A stretch of 64,000 nucleotides of DNA from Traorella massiliensis (GTDB lineage Bacteria > Bacillota_I > Bacilli_A > Erysipelotrichales > Erysipelotrichaceae), in contig NZ_LT629969.1 in assembly GCF_900104665.1 (NCBI RefSeq), positions 976,917 to 1,040,916 of the forward strand, read 5' to 3'. Of the stretch, positions 42,908-51,140 are shown one piece after another. The notes beneath the pieces were generated by a model. That model had not been told where the DNA came from. It did not search any database and saw only the letters and a program-made list of their open reading frames with translations. How positions within the stretch are numbered: position 1 is the first letter of the stretch; each line of letters begins with the position of its first letter. Made by a program: the position numbers and the translations under genes.

Positions 42908-43178
42908 TGACGATTTCGATCATAGAACCATTGGGGCAACGATTCTGCCCTTCCTTTAAATAACCCCCTTCAATGAGATCACTAATCGAATCAGGAGTCA
43001 CGAGATTTTCAACTTCATAAAGTAATATCTGTGAATCTACAACGCTAGTAAGAGCTTCGCATCCTTTTGTTTGGATGATCTTATTTTTTTGCTGGATATT
43101 AGGTAGGGTAATTAGAAAAATCAAAGAAATGACAGATAAAACAAGAATCATTTCTAACACAGTAAAGCCTTTTTTCAT
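42882..43178 (-). CDS. comGC: ComGC major pseudopilin
   Basis: Main subunit of the competence pilus (98 residues). Leader MKKGFTVLEMILVLSVISLI shows the cleavage site Gly-Phe-Thr and Glu at +5. The C-terminal YEVENLVTPDSISDLIEGGYL is typical of ComGC, as is the QNRCPNGS end. RBS AAAGGAGGA. Confidence 0.92.
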   Translation of the reverse strand: MKKGFTVLEMILVLSVISLIFLITLPNIQQKNKIIQTKGCEALTSVVDSQILLYEVENLVTPDSISDLIEGGYLKEGQNRCPNGSMIEIVNGQASVQE

Positions 43179-43193
43179 ATCATTTTCCTCCTT

Positions 43194-44165
43194 TTACATT
43201 TGATGAATCATATCTAATGGCAGTAATAATAACTGATAAATAGATATAACAAGAATTGCAATTAACATATAAGCCATTCCACTGACAATTTTTGATGATA
43301 TCTTTAATAATTTCTTAAATTCATTTCTTTGAAATTCACAGTAATCATTTAAGATGTTTTCTAAATTTTGGGTATAATACCCCATTTTAAAAAACTGTTT
43401 AAAAGTTGAATCAAGATAAGACTGATTTTCAATTACACGCAGCATTTCTTCTCCCTGTTTTAATTTGAGCATCATATCTTGGATATTGATCTGAAGGAAG
43501 GTATTGTTTTTTAGTTTTGTCAGAGATTCTAGAATCTGCTTGGTCGAATAGCCTCTTTTCATGAGAATCAGTGCATGAAGTGCAAAATCATAAGAGATGA
43601 TTTTTTTAATCAGAAAAAAATGTCCAAGATAGTTAAGATAAAACTGCTGATAATTTTCTTTCTTGCATTTTTTCATGATCAGAAGAAATATCAATAAAAA
43701 TGATCCAATCACAAATAAAGCTACAACGATGCTTAAAATGAAATATAAAAGCTGATGAAGCTGAAATCCCTTTTGAGCATCGATCATCATGCTTAATTGA
43801 GGATAGATTTGTATTTCAAAGAAAATAAAGACCATTAATGAAAAAAATAATACAAATAATGGATAAGTAGTTTCTTTTAACCAATTTTCACGCATTTGCT
43901 TTTTGACTTTATGATATTCGTAAGCAGAGAGAATTGCCTGATCTAAGGAAGAGATTTCCATAAAAAACCGGAGGGATGTGTAAAAAGGATCCTTCGAATG
44001 AAAATCAATGAATTGTTGAAAATCATTTCCTTGTTCTAATTGCTTCTCAATTTCTTCATAACGTCCTAGAATCATAAGTGATGATGAAAGGGAATATCCT
44101 TTATGTAGAAGAAGTGAAATTTGAATGAGATCTTCTTTAGAAATCGTTGAGGTCGATCTTCGCAT
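43194..44165 (-). CDS. comGB: ComGB pilus assembly membrane protein
   Basis: A PilC/GspF-family inner-membrane platform protein (about 323 residues) with two GspF domains and three or so membrane segments (WLKETTYPLFVLFFSLMVFI, then FILSIVVALFVIGSFLLIFL). The C-terminal half has MKRGYSTKQILESL and MGYYTQNLENILNDYCEFQ. The start is uncertain: Met at 44165 gives a short overlap with comGA, Met at 44210 a longer one; neither has a clear ribosome binding site. Confidence 0.85.
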   Translation of the reverse strand: MRRSTSTISKEDLIQISLLLHKGYSLSSSLMILGRYEEIEKQLEQGNDFQQFIDFHSKDPFYTSLRFFMEISSLDQAILSAYEYHKVKKQMRENWLKETTYPLFVLFFSLMVFIFFEIQIYPQLSMMIDAQKGFQLHQLLYFILSIVVALFVIGSFLLIFLLIMKKCKKENYQQFYLNYLGHFFLIKKIISYDFALHALILMKRGYSTKQILESLTKLKNNTFLQINIQDMMLKLKQGEEMLRVIENQSYLDSTFKQFFKMGYYTQNLENILNDYCEFQRNEFKKLLKISSKIVSGMAYMLIAILVISIYQLLLLPLDMIHQM

Positions 44166-45123
44166 CACTTGGACGAATGATTTTCTTTCTGATGGCTTCT
44201 CTGATTTCATCTTGAATCGTTTTATGATTTTCATTTTTGCCATATTCAAGGTAATTCTGAAGCTCTTGCCGGTCAAGAATTTCATAAATGCAAATTCGCT
44301 CCTTTCTTTTGATATCAGGATAAAGACGCTGATTGACAACTGCTGTAAGCGTCTCTTTTAAATTGGAAGTAGAAAGTCCTAATTCTGAGAGTCTTTTTAT
44401 AGCTTCTGTAGCACTTTTCGCATGGATCGTAGAAAATACCAAATGACCACTCAAAGCAGCTCTATAAACCATTTCTGCACATTTTGGATCTCTAATCTCA
44501 CCGATCATGATCACATCCGGATCATGGCGTAATAACTGTTTGATACCTTCCTCATATGTAAAGTTCATTTTCTCATTGACTTGCAGCTGAAGATAATTAG
44601 AATTCACGATTTCGATAGGATCTTCCAAAGTAATGATTTTTAATTTCTTTTGTCTGGCAATTTCTTCAAGCAAGGCATGTAAGGTTGTAGTTTTACCACT
44701 TCCAGTTGGTCCACTGAATAGAATCAGACCACTCCTTAAAGAGCACCAGCGCTTAAATTGAGCATTCTGTGTTTTCTTTGTAGAACATTGGTGAATGGAT
44801 ATCGGCGGATGATTATTTAAAATACGTAAAACTCCTGTTTGACTCTGATAAGAAGAAATACAAGAAAAACGAAAATAATAATTTTTATCTTGAAAGTTCA
44901 TCTGAAAGGTACCAGATTGTGGAATCGCTAAATTACCTAAATCAAGATTTGCACAATATTTTAGATACTGAAATAATGCCTCAATTTGTTCATCCTCAAA
45001 TGATTTAAAACCACTAATGCCACGCATCTCACAAGAATTTCTCCTATTTGAAATCAAAAAATGAATATCTGTAGCCTTTACTTTTTGTGATTCAAAAATC
45101 AAACGATACAATATCTTCTTCAT
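44137..45123 (-). CDS. comGA: ComGA pilus assembly ATPase
   Basis: A GspE/PilB-type hexameric ATPase (328 residues) that drives assembly of the DNA-uptake pilus. Walker A is FSGPTGSGKTTTLHALL near residue 140, the Asp box ITLEDPIEI follows, Walker B is MIGEIRDPKCAEM and the His box is STIHAKSATEAI. The N-terminal domain has KATDIHFL. It is the first gene of the comG operon and is preceded by an unusual promoter shared with a distant gene. RBS AGTAGGAGGG. Confidence 0.95.
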   Translation of the reverse strand: MKKILYRLIFESQKVKATDIHFLISNRRNSCEMRGISGFKSFEDEQIEALFQYLKYCANLDLGNLAIPQSGTFQMNFQDKNYYFRFSCISSYQSQTGVLRILNNHPPISIHQCSTKKTQNAQFKRWCSLRSGLILFSGPTGSGKTTTLHALLEEIARQKKLKIITLEDPIEIVNSNYLQLQVNEKMNFTYEEGIKQLLRHDPDVIMIGEIRDPKCAEMVYRAALSGHLVFSTIHAKSATEAIKRLSELGLSTSNLKETLTAVVNQRLYPDIKRKERICIYEILDRQELQNYLEYGKNENHKTIQDEIREAIRKKIIRPSDAKIDLNDF

Positions 45124-45126
45124 AAT

Positions 45127-45171
45127 CCCTCCTACTATTATATATGCATCAAAATCTCATTTTTCCCAAAA
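45127..45171 (-). promoter_or_regulatory. Unusual promoter of the comG operon
   Basis: On the minus strand TTTTGGGAAA, 11 bases, GATGCATATA (45141-45150), then TAATAGTAGGAGGGATT to the start. It copies the layout before the gene at 29573-31057. GATGCATA agrees with the streptococcal com-box TACGAATA at five of eight positions, so a competence sigma factor is a candidate reader. Confidence 0.7.
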
Positions 45172-45199
45172 AAAAAGACAGTATTTTAATTACCGTCTT
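45168..45199 (-). terminator. Terminator of the MBL hydrolase gene
   Basis: AAGACGGTA, loop, TACTGTCTT followed by a T-run on the minus strand. The T-run abuts the comG promoter box. Confidence 0.8.
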
Positions 45200-45803
45200 A
45201 AAGTTCCTTTAAATAGGGATTATTCTTAAATTCATCATAAAGAGTCGTATTCTCGCCATGACCGCAATAAATTTTATAATCTTTATTAATTTTTGAAATC
45301 TTTTTTAATGTTGCCTTCATCTGAGAAAAACTTCCTCCATAAAGATCACATCGACCGATACCTTCCTTAAACAAAACATCACCACAGAACATTAAATCAT
45401 CGATCATCAATAAAACGCTTCCTTTGGTATGACCGCTAGCTTCCATCACCTCAAACTCAAAGTTACCTATTTTTGTTATCGGCTGATAATGATGCACGGG
45501 TGTCTCTATGGTAAAAGGCTCTATCATGATACTCGCATTCTTTTTGCTATCTCTTAGCATTTCTTCATCTGCTTCTGAAATATAGACATCACAATGCAAC
45601 TGTTTAACTAATGCATCCACTGCTTGAATGTGATCAAAATGACCATGTGTCAGACAGATTGCATCAACATGACAACTGCCAACTTCTTTTAATATCCGTT
45701 TTGGATTTGCAGCTGGATCAAAAATAATACAATGTTCCTTTTCTTTTAAGATATAAGTATTGGTAGATACGTTTCCCAATACAAGACATATTACTTCTTT
45801 CAT
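45198..45803 (-). CDS. Metallo-beta-lactamase fold hydrolase (YqgX/GloB-like)
   Basis: A 201-residue zinc hydrolase. The metal-binding motif is LTHGHFDHIQAV near residue 55, followed by SGHTKGSVLL, FCGDVLF and the final CGHGENT. It resembles glyoxalase II-like proteins such as YqgX, a comG neighbour in Bacillus; the physiological substrate is unknown. There is no Shine-Dalgarno sequence: a TATTAT lies 5 bases before the ATG, after the rpmG terminator, suggesting either a leaderless start or read-through. Confidence 0.85.
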   Translation of the reverse strand: MKEVICLVLGNVSTNTYILKEKEHCIIFDPAANPKRILKEVGSCHVDAICLTHGHFDHIQAVDALVKQLHCDVYISEADEEMLRDSKKNASIMIEPFTIETPVHHYQPITKIGNFEFEVMEASGHTKGSVLLMIDDLMFCGDVLFKEGIGRCDLYGGSFSQMKATLKKISKINKDYKIYCGHGENTTLYDEFKNNPYLKEL

Positions 45804-45814
45804 AGCTCATAATA

Positions 45815-45837
45815 TAAAAAAAGCCAATAAAGGCTTT
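45815..45837 (-). terminator. Terminator of rpmG
   Basis: AAAGCC, loop of six, GGCTTTTTTT on the minus strand. Confidence 0.85.
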
Positions 45838-45839
45838 CT

Positions 45840-45989
45840 TTATTTCTTCTCCTTATGTTCAGTTTTTTTATTACATCTTGGGCAATATTTGTTTACTACC
45901 ATACGGTCAGGATTTTTCTTTTTATTTCTTGTTGAGATGTAGTTTTCTTCTCCACAGACTGAACATTTTAATGTTAAACGATCTCTCAT
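45840..45989 (-). CDS. rpmG: Ribosomal protein bL33
   Basis: A 49-residue ribosomal protein of the large subunit. The translation begins MRDRLTLKCSVCGEENY and ends NKYCPRCNKKTEHKEKK. It is the zinc-binding form, with CxxC at 9-12 and 36-39, so it can serve in zinc storage. RBS TAGGAGGA. A TATAAT (minus strand, about 46019-46024) gives it a likely own promoter. It lies between the PBP and MBL genes. Confidence 0.93.
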   Translation of the reverse strand: MRDRLTLKCSVCGEENYISTRNKKKNPDRMVVNKYCPRCNKKTEHKEKK

Positions 45990-46052
45990 ATTTCCTCCTA
46001 TTTATTAATTTGCCTACAAATTATAACACAGTATTTATTAAAATACCAGTGT

Positions 46053-48146
46053 TTATTTATAGGTTTTATAGTATTCAACCAACGCATCATATACAATAGA
46101 CATGCAGACATTTGATTCCAGATTACCTGTAGACGAGGTTGGTGCTACACATGCAAAGGCAACAGTAGGATTTTCACTAGGTGCAAAACCGATCATGATC
46201 GAGTTAGAAGTATCATCACTGACTGTTCCCACTTCGGCAGTACCTGTCTTTGCAGCAATATCTTTATTTAATGATGCAAAGCCGGCACCACATGCACCCG
46301 AACTGATACATTGACGCATTCCCTCTTTGACACGTTCCAAATATTCTTCATTACCATTCAAAGTATCAATAACCTGTGTACCAAACTGTTCAACGATCGT
46401 TTCCTCATCATTGATTTCATAGATTTGTTTCATGAAATGTGGTTTTACCTTTACACCAGTACCAACAGTTGATACGTATTGTAAAAGCTGAATAGGTGTA
46501 TAACTTTCATACTGGCCAATTGAATAGTCAAGCAAATGTCCGGATGTATCATCACTTCCTGGATAACCACTCTCTTCATACGGAACATCTAATTGTGTTT
46601 CTGTACCTAAGCCAAACATACTGAAATATTTACGATAAAGTTCATATGCATTTTCTACATCAGGAAGATTTAATGCCCCATATGGTGTATAGTAACCGCC
46701 GCCAAGACGAATTGCGATATGGAACATATAAACGTTACTTGATTGACGAATTGCTTCAATATCGTTGATAAGACCTTTATTGTTATAACTTCCCTTTACA
46801 AGTCCGCCTGCAAAATACATCGTCGTATCGTTGATGACTTCTCCAGGTTCTACGACACCTTCATTTAGACCCATATATAAAACTGCTGGTTTTACTGAAG
46901 AACCTGGCAGAAAGCTTTGCAGATAGTTACCGCTGGCAAAAGGAATGAAGGATCCGTCATTCTGGATCTGTTGACCACTCATAGCTAGAATTTCACCATT
47001 CTGCGGATTCATCATCACTAAGAAGGCTTGTTTAAAGTCTTTTCGATATACATTACTACGTGCTTCCGTAAGATGTTCCTGTAGAATCGCATCAAACTTC
47101 TGTTGTAAATCAATATCAATCGTCAGCTGAATGTTATATCCTTTTTTACCTTCCTGAATAGTCGTAAAGATAGGACTTCCTGTATCTTCATCATAGGTAA
47201 TCTGTTTAACTGTTTTTGTTCCGCTAAGATAATCTTCATACTGTTTTTCCAGTCCGCTTGTCCCAAAGCGATCATTCAATGCATAATCATTAGCCAGATA
47301 ATAATCTTTACTTCCCTCTTCAAGACCTGTTGTAGAAACACGCCCAAAAACATCACGTAAAACACTGCCATAAGGGTAAACTCGTTGAGAATCCGTAGAA
47401 ATATCAAACCCAACAAATTCTTCTTTATGTTCAATCAAATATGCCGTATTCTCTTCCGAAGCATTCTCCACTATAACAGCACTGCTGATCAGTGTTGCCT
47501 GTTCCATCTTATACATGACCGGCCAGGCAATATATTTTTGTTCATTTGTTAAATATCCTTTATTAGCGTCTTCTTCGCTTTGTTCTACATTTCTCAGCTC
47601 TTCGATCATATCCTGTGTGATCTTAGATATCTTGATAGAATACTGCTCGCTATCAGATAATGTTTTTTGTTCATCAGTTAATAAAGAAGCACCTTGATCA
47701 TCAGCGACCATGATATAAAAATCTTTCCATTCTCTTTCTGTAATAGAATCGCTTTGAATATCAAACTGTTCTGCGAACTTATAAGCCAGCTGCCATTTGC
47801 TTTCACTATAAGAACTCAAATCCTTTTGAGGATAATACGTAATATTGACAATTTCCTCGCTTGTTACTAAAACATTGCCGTTTCGATCGATCATATCACC
47901 TCTTGGAGGCGAGGAAACCTGATTTTTTTGTGTGAAAGCAGCCAGCTTCACAGTATATTCATCCTGGGAGAAATACTGAATTTGAATCAGTCTTGCTGCA
48001 ATCACAACAAAACAGGCAAACACTGATAAAATCAAAATCTTTGCCCTTTTATTAACGACTTTATTAAAATCCATATTGGACTTTAATAAATCTGAACTTC
48101 TTTTTCTGTTTCTTGCATCTAATTCTTTAAATGGATTTCTTAACAT
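46053..48146 (-). CDS. Class B penicillin-binding protein (PBP2 type)
   Basis: A cell-wall transpeptidase of about 697 residues. One N-terminal membrane anchor (ILILSVFACFVVIAARLI) is followed by the PBP dimer domain (SPPRGDMIDRNGNVLVTSEE) and the transpeptidase domain with SSVK (GSSVKPAVLY), SSN (RQSSNVYMFH) and KTG (AAKTGTAEVG). It probably acts in elongation (PbpA/MrdA group) or in sporulation. The start is uncertain: ATG 48146 lies 6 bases after a TATAAT (leaderless), and in-frame ATGs at 48161, 48164 and 48173 exist. It is divergent from ispG. Confidence 0.88.
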   Translation of the reverse strand: MLRNPFKELDARNRKRSSDLLKSNMDFNKVVNKRAKILILSVFACFVVIAARLIQIQYFSQDEYTVKLAAFTQKNQVSSPPRGDMIDRNGNVLVTSEEIVNITYYPQKDLSSYSESKWQLAYKFAEQFDIQSDSITEREWKDFYIMVADDQGASLLTDEQKTLSDSEQYSIKISKITQDMIEELRNVEQSEEDANKGYLTNEQKYIAWPVMYKMEQATLISSAVIVENASEENTAYLIEHKEEFVGFDISTDSQRVYPYGSVLRDVFGRVSTTGLEEGSKDYYLANDYALNDRFGTSGLEKQYEDYLSGTKTVKQITYDEDTGSPIFTTIQEGKKGYNIQLTIDIDLQQKFDAILQEHLTEARSNVYRKDFKQAFLVMMNPQNGEILAMSGQQIQNDGSFIPFASGNYLQSFLPGSSVKPAVLYMGLNEGVVEPGEVINDTTMYFAGGLVKGSYNNKGLINDIEAIRQSSNVYMFHIAIRLGGGYYTPYGALNLPDVENAYELYRKYFSMFGLGTETQLDVPYEESGYPGSDDTSGHLLDYSIGQYESYTPIQLLQYVSTVGTGVKVKPHFMKQIYEINDEETIVEQFGTQVIDTLNGNEEYLERVKEGMRQCISSGACGAGFASLNKDIAAKTGTAEVGTVSDDTSNSIMIGFAPSENPTVAFACVAPTSSTGNLESNVCMSIVYDALVEYYKTYK

Positions 48147-48221
48147 GAAAATATTATACATCATTCTTTTCATTCTTGCATCTAAAAAATTATGTGATAT
48201 TCTATAAGTGAGGTGAAAATA

Positions 48222-49292
48222 ATGACAAAACGTACAGATACAAGAGCTATTATGGTTAAAGACTTGCAAATTGGTCATCAAAATAAAATCATTATTCAAT
48301 CTATGTGTAATACTAAGACAAGCGATATCGAAGCAACCGTTAATCAAATTCTTGCTTTGGAAAAAGCAGGCTGTCAGCTTGTTCGATTAGCTGTTGTCAG
48401 CATTGATGAAGCAAAGGCTATTTCTGAAATAAAGAAAAGGGTTCATATCCCTTTAGTGGCTGATATTCATTATGATTATCGTATTGCAATTGAATGTATT
48501 CATCAGGGTATCGACAAGATTCGTCTAAATCCGGGAAATATTGGATCTAAAAAAAATGTGCGCAAAGTAGTCGAGGAATGTAAAAAATATCATATTCCGA
48601 TACGTATCGGAATTAATTCAGGATCATTGGAAAAAGATATTCATGATAAATATGGTAAGCCAACTGCCCAAGGAATGATTGAAAGTGCTCAAAGACATGT
48701 TGATATATTAGAAGAACTTGATTTTCATGATATTGCTCTTTCATTTAAATCAAGTGATGTTAATCTTTGCATCGAAACTTATGAATTAGCCTCTAAGACT
48801 TTCCCTTACCCTCTTCATTTAGGCGTAACCGAAGCAGGAACACTTTTTACTAGCTCCATCAAATCAAGCGCTGCCCTTTCTGTATTGCTTCATCAGGGAA
48901 TCGGTGATACGATTCGTATCAGTGTCAATGGTGATCCTGTTCAGGAAATCATGATTGCTAAACAGCTTTTAAAATGTTTACATCTGATCGATCATGTTCC
49001 AAATCTAATCGCTTGTCCGATGTGTGGCAGAACAAGTTATGATATTGAAAGCGTCATAAAAGAAATTGAACCGTTTTTAATGAATATCAATGCAGATATT
49101 ACGGTAGCTATCATGGGCTGTGCCGTGAATGGTCCAGGAGAAGCTAGACATGCGGATATTGCTATTGCAGGTGGCAAAGATGAAGGATTGCTTATAAAAA
49201 AGGGGCAAATTATCGAAAAATTACCAACCGAAAAAATGGTAGATCGTTTAAAAGAAGAAATTCTTAAAATGGAAAATGATTTAAATCATTAG
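48222..49292 (+). CDS. ispG: HMBPP synthase (IspG/GcpE)
   Basis: Penultimate enzyme of the MEP pathway (356 residues), a [4Fe-4S] protein that reduces MEcPP to HMBPP. The N-terminal TIM barrel has QSMCNTKTSDIEATVNQI and LVADIHYDYRIA. The cluster ligands are in ACPMCGRT and IMGCAVNGPGEA near the C-terminus. The start at 48222 follows GTGAGGTGA. With dxs and ispH also here, the pathway is well represented. Confidence 0.96.
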   Translation: MTKRTDTRAIMVKDLQIGHQNKIIIQSMCNTKTSDIEATVNQILALEKAGCQLVRLAVVSIDEAKAISEIKKRVHIPLVADIHYDYRIAIECIHQGIDKIRLNPGNIGSKKNVRKVVEECKKYHIPIRIGINSGSLEKDIHDKYGKPTAQGMIESAQRHVDILEELDFHDIALSFKSSDVNLCIETYELASKTFPYPLHLGVTEAGTLFTSSIKSSAALSVLLHQGIGDTIRISVNGDPVQEIMIAKQLLKCLHLIDHVPNLIACPMCGRTSYDIESVIKEIEPFLMNINADITVAIMGCAVNGPGEARHADIAIAGGKDEGLLIKKGQIIEKLPTEKMVDRLKEEILKMENDLNH

Positions 49293-49427
49293 TTAAAGAC
49301 TGATAAAAGAGTTATAACTTTTTGTTAAATTCTAGTATCAGGTAATTTGTTATTCAACAATTAGATGATTTAGACAAATTCAGTTTTTATTCATCTAATT
49401 TCAATATTTATACTTTGTTATATCATA

Positions 49428-49476
49428 AAAGAGATGATACTTCTATGAATATTCCATTCATAGCTATCATCTCTTT
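49428..49476. terminator. Long nested terminator hairpin after ispG
   Basis: AAAGAGATGATA with TATCATCTCTTT encloses a second stem CTATGAAT/ATTCATAG; a T-rich run follows and an A-run precedes, so it may work in both directions. A separate inverted repeat AATTAGATGA (49359-49368)/TCATCTAATT (49391-49400) lies upstream. Confidence 0.85.
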
Positions 49477-49541
49477 ATTTTTTTCCTTAAAACAGTCTAT
49501 AATTTAATGATGTATTTCATATATTCATCTAAACTAAACTT

Positions 49542-49839
49542 TTAGTTACGAATTAAAACTATAAATACAATTATATTGGGAATCACAGCACATAAATACA
49601 TTAAATATGTAAATAAAGGATATATACTGTTATTTGAAATATTAAAAACGGCTAAAAGTGCAAACAATAAAACAGCCGGTAACTGATATTTTACTTGTAT
49701 TGAACGTAATTTATCATAGACTTCTCTTTTTTTTTCTTCCTGCAATAAAACAAGAAACAAGGGAAATTACAAAGAGAATAACAAATAATGAATGTAAAGT
49801 AAAATTCAATGAACCTATATGAAAAATAATCTTGTTCAT
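49542..49839 (-). pseudogene. Small membrane protein gene with a frameshift in an A9 run
   Basis: A ribosome binding site (AAAGGAGGC) and ATG at 49839 start a frame (MNKIIFHIGSLNFTLHS) with one hydrophobic segment. At a run of nine A (minus strand, forward 49727-49735) it goes out of frame and stops shortly after. The next frame continues smoothly (REVYDKLRSIQVKYQLPAV, then two membrane helices to IVLIRN at 49542). With eight A the two halves join into a protein of about 98 residues with three membrane segments. It may be a broken gene, or one rescued by slippage at the A-run. Not recognised. Confidence 0.6.
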
Positions 49840-50230
49840 AAGAATATACAGCCTCCTTTCTATCAGTCATTTTTGCTTATTCATAAATTTGCTGAAATTC
49901 TGCATATTTGATAGATACTCTAGTAAAAAGAATAAACATATTAACTGCCATGCATAGAAGTAAATGCATTTTCAGAAAACAGATAGTTTATCAATTTTTC
50001 TTTGAATTATATAAAAATTATATAGAATCTTATTCAACAAATTATCTCACAATTTTAATTGTTAACTTTATAAAATAAATTTCACCATATCAATCATTCC
50101 CCTTTCATTTTTCATCATAATTTTATCATATTGCAATTTATTTTGTAAACACTACCACGCGAAATGTCGAGGAATGGAAAACATACTATTCTATGCTGAA
50201 ATTTAAAAATATTGAGAGAAGTTCATTTAA
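49840..50230. other. AT-rich intergenic region without genes
   Basis: About 390 bases, very AT-rich. No reading frame with a ribosome binding site was found. It probably carries the promoter of the small membrane gene to its left. TGTCGAG at 50167-50173 resembles a 0A box with one mismatch; this may be chance. Confidence 0.4.
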
Positions 50231-50265
50231 AAATTCAACGGAGTTAAATATACTCCGTTGAATTT
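50231..50265 (-). terminator. Terminator of cshB-nfo
   Basis: AAATTCAACGGAGT, a 7-base loop and ACTCCGTTGAATTT: 14 perfect pairs, with T-rich sequence on the minus strand. Confidence 0.85.
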
Positions 50266-50285
50266 CGTTATTCTTTATGTTCTTT

Positions 50286-51140
50286 TTACTTGATATTAAT
50301 AAATTGTTTATTTCTTAACATCGAAATTTCTTCCTTATATGGAGGTTTTTTTTCAATATAAGGAGTTTCTAAGATAATAGGTATGTTTTCCAATAAAGGG
50401 TGATGGGCAATCTGACAGAGCTTTTCAAAGCCTATGGCACCATGTCCTAAGTTTTCATGGCGATCTTTACGAGCACCGCAACTGTTTTTAGAATCGTTTA
50501 AATGGATCACCTTTAAATATTTTAAACCGATGATATCATCAAACATTTTTAATATATGATCAAAATCACTTAAATCATAACCAGCATCATGAATATGACA
50601 GGTATCTAAGCATACTCCTATCTTGCTAGAATGTACACCATCGATCATTTCTTTAATTTCTTCAAACGAACGTCCACATTCACTTCCCTTGCCAGCCATT
50701 GTTTCTAAGCATAACGTACATTGTTGCGTATCGTCAAGAGCTTCATTCAATCCTTGAATGATACTTTGAATACCAATATCACTTCCTGCATTTACATGAC
50801 TTCCCGGATGTAAGATCAAATATGGTGAACCAATCGCATCTGTACGTATGATTTCATTTTTTAAAAGTTCTATACTATTGGCAAAGGTTTGCGGATTGAG
50901 CGTATTTGCCAGATTGATCAGATAAGGAGCATGCACCACGACATGATCCATTGAAAGATGATTTTCCTTTAATAGAGCTTTCGCTTCATCGATCTTTAAT
51001 TTTTCAATAGGAACCCTTCGGCCATTTTGGGGCGGTCCAGTATAGATCATACAGGCATTCGCTCCATAGCTAAGCATTTCTTGAATGCTTCCTAAAACAT
51101 AATGAGGCGATGACATCGATACATGAGAACCAAGAATCAT
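50286..51140 (-). CDS. nfo: Endonuclease IV (AP endonuclease)
   Basis: A zinc-dependent AP endonuclease (284 residues) of base excision repair. Metal ligands appear in HPGSHV, CLETMAGKGSECGRSFEE, GVCLDTCHIHDAGYD and VIHLNDSKNSCGARKDRHENLGHG. It overlaps the upstream helicase gene by 4 bases, so the two are coupled, as in other Firmicutes with cshB-nfo. Confidence 0.96.
   Translation of the reverse strand: MILGSHVSMSSPHYVLGSIQEMLSYGANACMIYTGPPQNGRRVPIEKLKIDEAKALLKENHLSMDHVVVHAPYLINLANTLNPQTFANSIELLKNEIIRTDAIGSPYLILHPGSHVNAGSDIGIQSIIQGLNEALDDTQQCTLCLETMAGKGSECGRSFEEIKEMIDGVHSSKIGVCLDTCHIHDAGYDLSDFDHILKMFDDIIGLKYLKVIHLNDSKNSCGARKDRHENLGHGAIGFEKLCQIAHHPLLENIPIILETPYIEKKPPYKEEISMLRNKQFINIK

Noticed and set aside
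45151-45171. AAAA-N5-TTTT in the comG promoter as a ComK box
   Set aside because: A single AT-box occurs easily in such AT-rich DNA. ComK sites need two boxes at set spacing, and the second shared promoter (31063-31107) does not keep it.
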